A DNA stretch of 64,000 nt from NCBI GenBank assembly GCA_011947345.1, contig JAAVTG010000375.1, positions 62,001-126,000 of the forward strand, given 5' to 3'. Position 1 is the stretch's first letter, and every line of letters begins with the position of its first letter. This DNA comes from Phytophthora quininea (Eukaryota; Oomycota; Peronosporomycetes; Peronosporales; Peronosporaceae). This document shows, one piece after another, positions 10,406-21,079 of this stretch. Under the pieces are notes generated by a model. The model had not been told where the DNA came from and made no database searches. It was given only the letters and a program-made list of their open reading frames with translations. A program made the translations under genes and the position numbers.

Positions 10406-12523
10406 ATGCAGGCGGAGATCGAGGAATTGCGCCAAGCAAATGATGAGCTCTACCGAGAGCGTGCCAATGAGAAGGCCCAGATGCAGGCTGCTGTGGAGCA
10501 GGAGAGACTTCGCACTGCCGAGTTGATGAAGACTATCGATGCTATTACCGAAGAGAACAACCAGTGGCGTGAGAGTTACGCTACCTTGGAAGAGGCCAAG
10601 CGATATGGAGAAGATCAGCTTGAAAGTGAAAAACGAGAACTGCAAGACCAAGTAGCACAACTTGAAGACAACGTGAGGGCCTGCACAGACCAAGTGACAG
10701 CCGACTTAGCAGAGCTGGAGCGCCTGCGAAGTGCAAGCGATTCCCACGACCAGCAGGAAGCAGAGCTTCAGCGTCTGCTTGACGAACGCGATGACCGCTT
10801 CGCTCAACTCAGCGCAGAGTACGACACACTACGGATGCAGTACGATCAACTTCAACAAGCTCAAGAATATACGCAGCGATCTCATGAAGACGAACTAGCT
10901 GCGAAACAGCAAGAAATCGCGAATAAGGACGAGGAGGTAGCAGCCAAACACCTAGAGATGGTGGACGGCGAGCGTAAATTCCAGGAGCAAATTGCAGCAC
11001 TCCAGAAGCAGATAGAAGAACTGCAAAACGATCTGAAGGCCGCGTCACTGAACGAAGAGGTTCGCGAGACGAACCAGAACGCGCTATTGAGGCGAGCTGA
11101 ACAGCAGACCCAGGAGAAGCAGGATCTCCTCGACGAAACAAACGTGCGAGTGAAGGAGCTGGAAGATGAACTGGCGCTGCTGTCTCTGACTGGAGGCAAT
11201 AAGAACGAGCAAGCCGCCAGGATTCGTGGCTTACAAGAAGAAGTGTTTGTCAAATCGGAACAACTTGTACAGCAAGGCGAGAAACATTTACGCGTCGCTG
11301 CATCGCTAGACAAGACAAAGTCTGAACTTGCACAGTTGCGAGATGAGGTGAGCAATGTACGTCGCGTACTACTTCGCGGAATTGGTCTTGATACGACAAC
11401 TGCAGGGAACGACAGCGCTAGTATGGACGACGTGCTTTATCAGCACGTGAAACTCGAAGAGCTTGTGCGCCTCCGTTTGAAAGCGATGGAACACGAGTGG
11501 ATGCTCGCTGGAGGTCCGTCAGAGTCTTCAGCATCGCTCAGTGGAGCGGATGCAGCAGTAGAGGAAGCCGAAGATGGCACTGAGCCACCGTCTTGCCACT
11601 TGGCAAACGTTGAAAACTTCTCAGCACTCGATGCGCTTGGCCTGGGAGGTGCTGGCCGCCTCGAGCGGGAGATGCGCGTGCTTCGAAGCCGGAACAAGCG
11701 TCATATTGAGCGTACTGAGCGACTGGAAAGCGAGCTGGATGCAGCACAAGCTGGCCTTCGTGATCTGCAAAGTATGCGTGAGAAGGTGGTGGAGATGGTT
11801 GGGCGTGAGCGAGTGGAGAAGGAACTTCGTGCGAAGAGCGAGCTCGCAAACAAGGAACTTGGGGAAAAAGTGGCAGCTCTTTCGGAACACGTCGAGAAGC
11901 TCATGGTGCACTTGAAACACGAAGCTGCGGCTAAAACTCGTGCAGTGGAAGCCCAGCGACGACTGGACAAGGAACTTCTCGACGCGAGAGAAAAGTTGGC
12001 TACTGCTTCTCGCAAGCACACGGCACAAGAAGCCAAAGTGGCGGAGTTGGAACAAGGAGCTCGCATCCTGGAGGATCAGCTGCGTCTCATGGACGAGAAG
12101 TTCATCGACGTACGGAACAAATTGGACTGGACGCGCACTGCTGCTCGCAAGGAGAGCAAACAATTGTCCTCTGAATTGCGCTCGCTTCGTATGAAGTGGC
12201 AAATGGCCAGCGACTCGGGAGTGCTAGCTGGATTACCCGACTGGGCGTCGCCAGCTTCTGTGCCTAGGTTTTCGAAGAAGCCTCCACTGGGCACAAGCAG
12301 TTCGGAGCCACGATTGCCAGCTCCAAAGGCAAACAACAACGGCCTCTCGCCGGTCGTAGCAGCAGTAGTTGAGGACGCTCTGGCCATTGGCAATGGAGCG
12401 CACCCGAGAATCAAGTTTGACATCCCGAAACTTCCGCAACCAGAGTCTGACGCGGGCACTCCTTGGTCAGACGCAAAGCTGGCCAAGCTGCAGCGACAAT
12501 GCCAAGATAAACGTCGCGCTTAA
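10406..12523 (+). CDS. Long coiled-coil protein of unknown function
   Basis: About 705 residues, almost entirely heptad-patterned and charged (Glu, Gln, Lys, Arg, Leu), from MQAEIEELRQANDEL to about residue 620, with one break around a DSASMDDVLYQHVKLEEL segment and an acidic, Ser-rich linker near 11510-11600. The C-terminal 90 residues are Pro/Ser-rich and probably unstructured. The frame is open upstream to an ATG at 10265, but the sequence before 10406 does not look like coiled coil, so I prefer 10406. The general build is that of golgin, centrosomal or ciliary scaffold proteins; no signature allows a choice. The stop is 18 bp from the convergent gene's stop. Confidence 0.75.
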   Translation: MQAEIEELRQANDELYRERANEKAQMQAAVEQERLRTAELMKTIDAITEENNQWRESYATLEEAKRYGEDQLESEKRELQDQVAQLEDNVRACTDQVTADLAELERLRSASDSHDQQEAELQRLLDERDDRFAQLSAEYDTLRMQYDQLQQAQEYTQRSHEDELAAKQQEIANKDEEVAAKHLEMVDGERKFQEQIAALQKQIEELQNDLKAASLNEEVRETNQNALLRRAEQQTQEKQDLLDETNVRVKELEDELALLSLTGGNKNEQAARIRGLQEEVFVKSEQLVQQGEKHLRVAASLDKTKSELAQLRDEVSNVRRVLLRGIGLDTTTAGNDSASMDDVLYQHVKLEELVRLRLKAMEHEWMLAGGPSESSASLSGADAAVEEAEDGTEPPSCHLANVENFSALDALGLGGAGRLEREMRVLRSRNKRHIERTERLESELDAAQAGLRDLQSMREKVVEMVGRERVEKELRAKSELANKELGEKVAALSEHVEKLMVHLKHEAAAKTRAVEAQRRLDKELLDAREKLATASRKHTAQEAKVAELEQGARILEDQLRLMDEKFIDVRNKLDWTRTAARKESKQLSSELRSLRMKWQMASDSGVLAGLPDWASPASVPRFSKKPPLGTSSSEPRLPAPKANNNGLSPVVAAVVEDALAIGNGAHPRIKFDIPKLPQPESDAGTPWSDAKLAKLQRQCQDKRRA

Positions 12524-12541
12524 CTCAATGCAACGTCCACT

Positions 12542-13345
12542 TCAGTTGTCCTTTTCCAAAAGTTCGAGCTTGCGCTTCTTGATATCCATGAGCATTTTGA
12601 ACTCTTCGTGCCGTTGCTTGTTCACTCGCAGCTCCATCTCGACTCTTCTCAACTGGAGTTCGTGTGCACGCTCAGCCGCCTTCTCTTTAAACGCCAGCTC
12701 CCTCTTCCTGAGCTCCAGTTCTTCTCGTTTTAAACTCATCTTGTCTGCATGTTTCCTGCGTTTGAAGCTTAGCAGCTCCACACTGGAGGAAACTTGCTCA
12801 TGGTTTTGATCAGGTTGACTTGGAGTAGCCTCTGCGTCACGTTCATCTGCGACCACCCAGCCTCTTTCAATTGGTCGTTGAACTGGCACAACATGCTCAT
12901 GAGCTTGGAGGCTTTGATGGCTTGCCCTCTCCACAACTTCAGCTCTGGGTTGCCGCGGTCCTCTCTGCGCTCTCCTGGCAATCTTTTGCGCTTCGAAAGC
13001 TTTTTGCTCACGCACCATCTTGTCCAGCAATTCACGAACGCGGTCCTCAGCACTCTTCTCTTCATCACGCCCTGTTTCATTTTCTTGCTGCTCTTGTGGT
13101 GTGTGGTTCTCCATTAACTCTTCCACGTACTTGGACAGCGTCCGCCAATGTAACGAATAGCCAAACTCCGAGGCCAATCGCGTCGCCGCTTGATCGAGAC
13201 GCTTGCCGTTCTCGCCGTACGGAGCCACGTGCGCCTTGCAGAACGAGTAGCAGCTCAGGACTGCGAGCTGAGCCTCAGCATTGCCAGCCCAGTCGCTGAT
13301 ACGCTGCAGTTGTGGAGCGCGGGACCGCAAAGCTTCCTCAGCCAT
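12542..13345 (-). CDS. Small coiled-coil protein with N-terminal helical (possibly Myb/SANT-like) region
   Basis: A 267-residue intronless reading frame. The first 75 residues include W, FGYSLHWRTLSKYVEELM and a helical pattern loosely like the Myb/SANT-type DNA-binding domains seen in oomycete and plant transcription-factor or transposon-derived proteins, but the spaced tryptophans of true Myb repeats are missing. Residues 95-150 are charged and the last 70 form a strong coiled coil (LKREELELRKRELAFKEKAA). No family is recognised with confidence. The start at 13345 lies 87 bp from the divergent QSOX start, so the two genes probably share a promoter region. Confidence 0.65.
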   Translation of the reverse strand: MAEEALRSRAPQLQRISDWAGNAEAQLAVLSCYSFCKAHVAPYGENGKRLDQAATRLASEFGYSLHWRTLSKYVEELMENHTPQEQQENETGRDEEKSAEDRVRELLDKMVREQKAFEAQKIARRAQRGPRQPRAEVVERASHQSLQAHEHVVPVQRPIERGWVVADERDAEATPSQPDQNHEQVSSSVELLSFKRRKHADKMSLKREELELRKRELAFKEKAAERAHELQLRRVEMELRVNKQRHEEFKMLMDIKKRKLELLEKDN

Positions 13346-13432
13346 GTTTGCAAACTACTTTGCACTTTGCACTTTGTAGTCGAAAGCGCAGGTTTTATGC
13401 CGGCTCTTTGCTTGAAAGTTCAGCACATTGCA

Positions 13433-14995
13433 ATGACAAGCATCCAAGCGCTGTGCCTTGCTCTATGGACGTTGATTTCAGCTGCGTCGGCGATCTCTCA
13501 GCCGCGTGATCGAGGCCCGCTGTTCAATGGCTCGCTGGTGGTGCAGTCGCTGGACGTCGATGGCTACGAGGTGATGTCGAACGACAGCAGCGTCGTGTGG
13601 CTCGTGGACTACTACTCGTCCTGGTGTGCGCACTGCCGCATATTTGCTCCCGAGTGGGAGAAAGTGGGGAAATTCTACGCACAGTCAAAAGTGGTTCGTG
13701 TTGGAGCTGTGGATTGCAACCAGTTCAAAGAAGTCTGCGTGCGTGAGGAGGTCCACGCGTATCCTGCCGTGAAAGCTCATCATGTGCCGTTGGACGGGAA
13801 AGCGTCGGTGGAGATGGAGATTAGAGGCAGGAAGAGGGTGAAACCGGTGGTGCAGTGGGTGCAAGAGGTACTAAATGAGCATGGAATAAAGTCAGACGTG
13901 GATATCTCGACGCTTATCGAGGACAACAATTTGAGAGAAGCGGATCCTGATGGAGCTGAAGATACCGCCAAGACAGAGTTGAGGGATGACATGTCCGTTG
14001 AGATGAAGTACAACCGACTACGAGATGCCGGGAAGGCAGCCACATTGGTGTTGGAGAATAGTTTGTTCATGGGGGTGGCAGTGTTGGAAGGAGAGCGGTA
14101 CGATGCGGCTGTGAAGTGGGTTACGGCGTTGACTAAGTCGTTCCCAATGGAAGGGAACCGTTTGGCTTTCGTTCTGCTTCTGGACGGCATGAAACAGGAG
14201 ACGCGATGGGAATTAACTGAATGGAGCGAACTACTGAAGAAATGGAGACCCATAGCCAAGAAGATGAGCTTCCCAGTGGACATTTTTGAGGACCGTGGTG
14301 ACGAGGGCAGTGGTTGGGAGTTCTGCACTACATACACATGTGGCCTTTGGACACTATTCCATAGCATGACCGTGAGAAGTAACGACCCATCGGAGTCGTG
14401 GAAACCGAGCGACACCATGGTGGCTATCCGACTTTACGTGGAGAATTTCTTCGGCTGCCAAGCCTGTAGAGATCATTTCATGGCAGAAAACCCAGAGAGC
14501 GTCGTTGAAGACATGAAGGCCAGCGATTCGAAAGGGCCGCACGCAGTGGCAATGTGGGCCTGGAAGATGCACAACGCAGTCAATAAGGTGCTCCAGCGGG
14601 ACCAGTGGCCAACAAACGCAGATTGTGCGTCATGTTACATTGATATTGGCGGCGGTGTTGGCATATCGTTGATCCAGGAAGACGAGATGGTGGCCTACCT
14701 CACCCGCCTCTATAGTCACGAAGACAAAACAGTGTTTGAAGAAAAAGCCACGACTAAACTGGCTTGGCTGCAATTTCCGATGCAAGGAGTTAACTCTCTG
14801 TCGGCGGTGGTGTTGCTCTTTGCAGTCGTGGCGGTGGTGGTGAAGACGCAGAAGCACCGCTTCGAAAAGACGACCACATCGCGTAGACATTTGAGATGTT
14901 ACAGAAAACCAATGTCAATATCACTTTTATGGATAGTACACGTTTATTACAACTTTTTAAGATCTAAACGCTGCTCAACAGTATCTGATTTTTGA
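13433..14995 (+). CDS. Quiescin sulfhydryl oxidase (QSOX)
   Basis: A single exon of 520 residues. Residues 1-21 form a signal peptide (MTSIQALCLALWTLISAASA). A thioredoxin domain follows with active site WCAHC (canonical QSOX has CGHC), then a helix-rich spacer, then an Erv/ALR domain: TCGLWTLFHSMTV, the redox centre FFGCQACRDHF, the FAD-binding WAWKMHNAVNKVL and the WPTNADCASC cysteine pair. A hydrophobic segment near the end (SAVVLLFAVVAVVV) is a membrane anchor. QSOX makes disulfides in secreted proteins using oxygen and FAD. The last 40 residues after KTQKHRFEK look like translated 3' UTR: one more A in the run at 14865-14868 would end the protein at 14886. A paralogue lies at the right window edge. 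Confidence 0.9.
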   Translation: MTSIQALCLALWTLISAASAISQPRDRGPLFNGSLVVQSLDVDGYEVMSNDSSVVWLVDYYSSWCAHCRIFAPEWEKVGKFYAQSKVVRVGAVDCNQFKEVCVREEVHAYPAVKAHHVPLDGKASVEMEIRGRKRVKPVVQWVQEVLNEHGIKSDVDISTLIEDNNLREADPDGAEDTAKTELRDDMSVEMKYNRLRDAGKAATLVLENSLFMGVAVLEGERYDAAVKWVTALTKSFPMEGNRLAFVLLLDGMKQETRWELTEWSELLKKWRPIAKKMSFPVDIFEDRGDEGSGWEFCTTYTCGLWTLFHSMTVRSNDPSESWKPSDTMVAIRLYVENFFGCQACRDHFMAENPESVVEDMKASDSKGPHAVAMWAWKMHNAVNKVLQRDQWPTNADCASCYIDIGGGVGISLIQEDEMVAYLTRLYSHEDKTVFEEKATTKLAWLQFPMQGVNSLSAVVLLFAVVAVVVKTQKHRFEKTTTSRRHLRCYRKPMSISLLWIVHVYYNFLRSKRCSTVSDF

Positions 14996-15011
14996 CCTGG
15001 GTGAAGAAGCG

Positions 15012-18000
15012 ATGGAGCGCCAGCCGCTGTTGGAGCCTTCCCCGCGCTACGGCAGCGTCCACAACGTAATCTAGATTGCTGCAACGCTCCCCTCTGATTT
15101 ATTCGACGACTGACAGCATTGATGGTGCGCTACAGACCGCTGTGAGCTCCAAGGCCGCGTCCGACGTCAAATTAACCCAGGAATCGAGCGAGGACGCGCG
15201 TAGGATCGAGCGCATCAGTCGGTAAGTTTATATATATATTGTTTAATAAATGAAAATATATAGATTAATAATTGTTTATGCTGTTAGGAACCTGGACAAT
15301 GGCAATCTCGGTGCAGCTATCGACGTTTTCATGACCCTTGTGTCCGTCGTGTTCGCGGCGATGTATGTCACTAATACGTACATCCCTGCCAATAGTGTAG
15401 GTGATCTATGCATATTGTGCTATCATGGATACTCCTCTCATTCTTGTGGATATGTACTTTGCAGCTGCCTCATACGATTTGGGTTGTGGAGCTGATCTGT
15501 GCGGCTCTGTTCGCCATCGACTTTGCCATCCGCGGAGTCTATCTCTCCAACCGTCGCCAAGAGTTCCTGCTGTCATTGACAACGCTCATCAATGCCGTCG
15601 TCGTGCTGCCGGTGCTGCCGGCTTCGTTCTTCATCCGTTATCAGTTCAGTGCACAACACATGGCTTCCTTTGTCATATTCTAACTTCTTTTGTTGTTTTA
15701 GCACCTTTTGGTATGGCGAATCATGGTGGCGGTTTGTCTACCCCATCCGCTTCGCCATGGTGTACATTGAAGGCAAAGCAGTGCTAAGTCGATGCCATGC
15801 GTATTTGACCCCTGTGCGTCAGTTCGCTTTCTTGTGCTATCTACAGCTCACGTGCATTTTGCTGGGAGCTGCGGGCATTATCCAAGTGGCAGAAACGATG
15901 GATGGCACACTCTCAGTGAAGAACCTCGGCGAGTGGACGTTTTTCAACTCGTTCTTCAACTCGGTGATGACTTTTGTGACGATCGACAAGCCACCGTCGG
16001 AAAACGATCTCTCAAAGGTGTTTGTTGGTGCCTTGGTCTGTGTATTTATCCTGGTGATCCCGTACCAGATCTCCAATGTGATGGATCTCAGCCACTCAGT
16101 GTCCTCATACGAGCAAGCCAGTTACAAGCCTACAAGGCACAGCCGCCATGTTGTGCTGTGTGGAGATTTGACAGCGTCGCGCATTGGCCACTTTTTCCGC
16201 GAGATTTTCCACAACGACCATGACTTTGTTGGTGTTCACGTAGTAGTGCTGAGTGAGGAGCCTCCGGCTACATCGTTGAAAGCTCTACTGCTGGATCCAT
16301 TCTTTGCCAAGCGCGTGTGGTATATCCAGGGCTCGCTTCTCGAGGTTGACGATGCACAGCGAGCAGCCTGCGACTCTGCAGACGCGATCTTCATCTTGAC
16401 AAATCGTATTGGCGATGAGACGTTGTCTGTAAGCGACCACCGTACACTGATGCGCGTTCTTGCGGCGAAACGACTTGCACCGAAAGCTCACGTTTTCGCT
16501 CAACTTCACCAAACGGTGCACTGTCAACTAGTTCGCGACATGGGCGTCCACAACACGCAATGCCTCTCGGAGGTGGTGTTGTCATTGTTGGGGCAGAATT
16601 GTATTTGTCCTGGGTTTTCAACATTCATGTACAGTTTAACATCGACGTCGAGCTTTGATGATGGTAAGAACGAGGGTCTCGGAGGTAATACCAAGCACAC
16701 GGAGCGATACAAAGCGATCGACCATGGCACGGGGTCGTGGGTGGACAGATACTTGCTTGGGGCAAGTCACGAAGTGTATGTTGCTGCGCTCCCTCCGGCT
16801 TCTGTTGTCGCAGGTAAAACTTTCTCGGAGGTGGCTTCGCTCGCGTATTCGCACTGCAACGGCATAATTGTTTTCGCTGTTGCCAGTGGGTCGAATGACA
16901 AGGTGGTGCTCAACCCGGGTGACTCGTACAAATGTATTGGCGACGAGACCGCCTACGTTATTGCCGAGACGCAGGCTGATGCTAGCGCTCTGACAGATTT
17001 GTCCCCGAATGCTTCGATGCCGCTGGCCTGGAGGGAGATGCAGGTATCCTCTCCGTCGTCACTGGTGCGCAGTGAGAGCAGCGCGAGCGAAGGTGCCCCT
17101 CTTAAACGCCGCCAAGCTCGGTTTGAGCACTGGAAATTTGGTGATTATGATTCCATCGAGTCTGACAAAGAATGTGAAGGCGGTGATATTACTGAGAAGC
17201 CACTTACAAAGAGGGCTTCTAGTAAGAAGACTCCAGTGTCAGTGGAAGACGCCACTGTAACTGATGTCAGTAAGCTGGGCTTCACGACGGCGCATATTGT
17301 CGTTTGTGTTACGACGGAGTCATCGTTTACTAGCGATATGGGACACCTTATCGGCCCTCTACGTGCCCGCTCCTTGAAGCAATACCGCCCCGTGGTGATC
17401 CTCACTGCAAACTTGCCTGACGGTGATACTTTCGAGAACTTCAGTCACTTTCCAGATGTGTACTTCGTTGTTGGCGATCCATACTACCGTAGAACCCTGC
17501 GTCGCGCCGGTGTTTCAGACGCACACCGAGTGTTGATCTTGGGGACCACGAGCTCCGTTTCGGACAACGATTCCGAGTTGCTCCAGGACGCGGAATCTGT
17601 TTCCTTGCACAGATTCATCACGAGCTTCATCGGCAGGAAACATGCGCCTCGGGTGATCACTGAAGTTGGGAATCGTGCCAGTGTCCACTTCGTTGCTCAA
17701 AACTTGTTGGCAAACGGGTGGTTCCCGGGTAAAGAAAGCGAGCTGGAGCTGTTTTCCTCGTCGGAAACATTCGCGCGGAACTTTTTCCTCTCGCCGGCCT
17801 TTACGTCCGGATTAACCTACAGCACTTCTCTGTGTGACAGTCTGCTGATCAACCAGTTTTTCAATGGGCGTATCAAGAAAATCCTCGGGGAATTTATGTT
17901 CTCGTCGCAGTCGAGCGGCAGTTCCAGCACGATGTCTACTTGGCGAGAGGCCAAACAAGATACGGATCTCGAGCGTAGCTCTTTGTTTGCTGTGGAAGTC

Positions 18001-18393
18001 CCATTGGATTTCGTGGGTCGCTCGTTCGAGTACGTCTTCCACTATCTGTTGTCGTCGGACGACATCCTTGTCATCGGCTTGTATCGATGCCATCCGTACA
18101 TGAGCACTGCAGACTCGAAGGCGAAAGCTCGTGTTGAAGTGCCTGAGGACGAGAGGAGTGTGCCATACGGCTATGTCTACGTGAACCCGCAGCCATTTGA
18201 GGAGATAACTGGTGACGATCTACTGTACGTGCTGGCTGACAAGCAGCCTTGTTGGGCTGCGTCTCCACGAGTAAAGCAGAATAATGGATTAACAACTACA
18301 CATACGAATATCTCGCTACACAGCCATAGCCGCGATCAAAGCAACAAGCGCAAGAGTTCCACACGACACGCTTTGAGCAATCGCAGACGATGA
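15012..18393 (+). CDS. Slo/BK-type channel with two RCK domains and a non-canonical pore
   Basis: Exons 15012-15065, 15136-15221, 15288-15396, 15465-15643 and 15702-18393 join in frame through short GT-AG introns. The product has several membrane segments (IDVFMTLVSVVFAAMYVT; IWVVELICAALFAIDFAI; LCYLQLTCILLGAAGIIQV; VFVGALVCVFILVIPYQI), then an RCK1 domain beginning RHVVLCGDLTASRIGHFFRE and a second RCK domain at TAHIVVCVTTESSFTSDM. The gene order and the motif LGASHEVYVAALP match the calcium-activated Slo1 family. Where Slo channels carry the potassium filter TVGYGD, this protein reads VMTFVTIDKPPSEND, so potassium selectivity is not supported. Basic residues in the S4-like segment are few. 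The last 78 bp of the coding region overlap, antisense, the last exon of the phosphatase gene. Confidence 0.85.
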
Positions 18394-20001
18394 TGTGGCC
18401 ACAGTGGATGAGCTCGAAGTCACCGATTCTGCATTCGGTGCAGGGGTTCCATTGGAGGACTTGGTACCACTCGAGCTCCCCGCCGAGGCCCCGCTGCCTG
18501 CACCTGTAATTCAAGTGGTTGTTAGTTCAGTCGATGTTCATGACAATTTAAATGCACGCCAACTTACCAGGTGTGGCGCTAGTCCACTCTCCAGTCACGT
18601 CGACAGGGGCACTCACAGCTGAGCCTGCAGCAGCGTATGCATTTGAAATCGTTTGTTTGGGGAATGTCATGGTGTCTTCTTCTTTCCACATTGCGCTTGA
18701 AGGCTCGTGCGTGGCATCGGTCGCTGCGGAACCCCATTTCCATTCCAACGCGCTTTTGGTTGCCGTCAGATATCCGTAGCCGTACTTGGGGATCAGCGTC
18801 TTCCACTTGAAGTCCTCGATGTTGAGCTCAGATTCCTGTCGAATGTACTCGTTGTTGCCAGGACTGCCACTGATGATGATCGGAGGAATGTTGTAGTTTT
18901 CGAACGTTGAGGCTTCGAACACCAGGTACGTGTGTTCATGGCCAGACAAGTACAAGTCCACTTGGTACTTGCTCATGAGCGGGACGATCTCCTTGACAAA
19001 GCGATTGCCGGTAGCACTCAGCGCCTTTGGGGTCTTGAATGGCGGTCGATGGCCACAAATGACGACGTAAGGCGTCTCGGAGCGCTTGACACGACTGAGG
19101 TCATACTCCAGCCATTTAGCCTGTGCAGTTCCGGCAGCCGTACGTGCAGCTTCGTCCACTTTCCACGTTCCGTCCTTCTGTATCGAGGCGTAGGCCTCGT
19201 CGCCGTAAACTTCTGTGTTGATGAACACGAAGTGAATAAGACCCGATGAGAAGCTGTAAAACTCGTTGGAAGACGATCCGCTGGCAGCTCCAGCTCCAAG
19301 AGTGATGCCCTGGAAGCGACGATAGTAGTTTTGCACCGAAAGCGCGGGAGCCAGCGCGTACTGATACTCGTGATTACCGACGGTGGTCATCATGGGCACT
19401 TGAGAGGTGATCTCCTCCAACTCGTTCATGTAGTCCTTCCCGTTGGACCCCGTGAGCTCGTACGACAAGTCGCCGATGTTGAGCACTCCGCTGTAAGCTT
19501 TGTCCTGGGCCAGTGCGCTCTTGAGTGCCGGAAGCGACACTGCAGCGGCGTGGCCCTGCATGGGCGCGCCCATGTCTCCAAACACCGCCCACGTGATCTC
19601 TCCGTCTGGGACAGTGAAATTCGCAGTGGCGCCGCCGTCGGATTTCGACAGAGTCGCGAAGTTCAGCGAGCTAGTCGACCGTTCCGCCGTGCCTGTCTCG
19701 AGCGCATAGAAGATCGTTGAGCCAGGCTCCAAGTTGGCCAGCAACGCCGACCAGCACGCCACCGTCTCGCCCGCGGCCTCCGTCACCAGTCCTGCGTTCT
19801 TTCCGTTGATCTTCGTGTCCAGGAGTCTGCACTTGAACCAAACGCCAGTTGAGACGAGTTGACAGTCGAGTCTGTGATCCAGTCCACCATGTAGTGCACT
19901 CGGCCATTGTCGCCGTTGCCCACGAGGCTCAAGTGGAATTGCGAGGTCGCCGACGCATATTGGACGCTCAAGGCAACAGCCAGCACCGCAGGGAGCTGCA
20001 T
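18316..20001 (-). CDS. Secreted, probably GPI-anchored purple acid phosphatase
   Basis: A signal peptide starts at 20001 (MQLPAVLAVALSVQYASA). The metallophosphatase core shows all five metal motifs in order: GDMG, GDLSY, GNHEY, CGH (VVICGHRPP) and GHEH, as in purple acid phosphatases with a two-metal site. The frame changes once near 19814-19822, where one missing base would join the N-terminal part to the core. After 18568 a 64-bp intron (GTAAGT..TTACAG, 18567-18504) leads to a last exon, 18503-18316, coding for a Ser/Thr/Gly-rich linker and a hydrophobic tail (CGTLALVALIAAMAV), the pattern of a GPI-attachment signal. Without that splice the protein would end at 18548. The enzyme probably hydrolyses phosphate esters at the cell surface or wall. 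The last exon overlaps the Slo-like gene's 3' end on the other strand. Confidence 0.88.
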
Positions 20002-20471
20002 GTTACCTGTTCCGGCGCAAAAGGAAAGTGATGGACGAACCGAACTTCTGGTCTGAATAGTACGAACACCAAAATAAGATTTGAACCACTTATAATGGAT
20101 ACCTCTTTCGGCCAATTATAACGCACTGCAACGTTGGACAGGTCAACTTTGCAGCGCAACGTCGTTCCTGCATCCACGATGCTGCATCCTGTAAGGATAC
20201 CGTTCACACAGCTTCGCGCTTCACAGGTATTTTTATGATGTTTTTTCTTGATCGTACACACTACCGCAGCAGCGAATCGGCATTTTCTATCCTAACAAAG
20301 AGCGCGCGGCGGTCTCTTCCCGATCGAGTCGCCGCCGTCTTCTGTCTTGCTTTATCTTCAGGCGCTCGTTGCTTCGTAATGGCGGCACAGCAAAACGTTG
20401 CACACTTGAGGTGCTTGCACCTTTGCGTTGCCGTCGACAGCTCGAGCGTTTTAGGACACTGCACTCGTTGA
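20002..20471. other. Intergenic region, no gene seen
   Basis: This is the stretch between the phosphatase start and the MYND gene stop. Only short shadow reading frames occur. It should hold the phosphatase promoter (minus strand) and the MYND 3' UTR; no motif stands out. Confidence 0.5.
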
Positions 20472-21079
20472 TTAGACCGCGGACGGCTTGCACTTTTGCT
20501 TGTGGGACGCCTTCCAGTCCTGCTTTTGGCAGTCGGCGCCGCAGTATCGCACCGTCTTGCAGCGCGAGCACACGAGCGTCGACGGCTGCTTGCACACGCG
20601 GCAGCGCAGCGCGGCGTCGCGCTTCTCGATCAGCTCCTTGTCGTAGCTGCCATAGATACCCCAAGAGGGAGAGGGGTCAATCATCTGAAGGAGCATAAAA
20701 TAAAGATTTAGGACCGCACTCACCCGAGCTTCTTGAGGTCCCGCCAGGTCTCCATGGGCTCGGCGCTGGACTGCGTGTGGTACATGTCCTTGAAGCCCTT
20801 GAGCGTCAGCCCCTTGTTCTCGTCGCACTGGAAGTAGGTCTGGATCTCCTTGATCTCCTCGTCCGAGAAGGGCTTGCCGTCGTTGCAGATCTTGCTGAAC
20901 TCCTTGAGCTTGTCGAGCGTCAGGCTCTTGTCCGTGGGCTTCTCCAGGAACGAGATGAAGAGCCGCGTGAGCGCCGCCTCGAAGTCGCGCGTCAGGTTGC
21001 CGTCCTTGCCGATGAGCAGCGACCGCACTTCGTTCTCCGAGATGCTGGCGTCCTCGTGCTGGGTCTTCTTGGGGGCCAT
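20472..21079 (-). CDS. MYND zinc-finger protein
   Basis: Two exons. Exon 1 starts at 21079 (MAPKKTQHEDASISENEV) and ends near 20723 at KKLG; the intron GTGAGT..GGCAG is about 75 bp and exon 2 continues YDKELIEKRD. The last 45 residues are a complete MYND finger: CRVCKQPSTLVCSRCKTVRYC, then CQKQDWKASHKQKC, with all eight zinc ligands in the usual C-x2-C ... C-x2-C ... C-x3-C ... H-x3-C order. The N-terminal 110 residues are helical (FEAALTRLFISFLEKPTDKS; FSKICNDGKPFSDEEIKEI) and loosely EF-hand-like, but lack clear calcium ligands. MYND fingers bind proline-rich peptides; the target here is unknown. Base composition is GC-rich, typical of an expressed gene here. Confidence 0.82.

Noticed and set aside
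11621..12202. Minus-strand frame of 193 residues within the coiled-coil gene
   Set aside because: Antisense shadow of the strong coiled-coil coding strand; low complexity and no recognisable domain.
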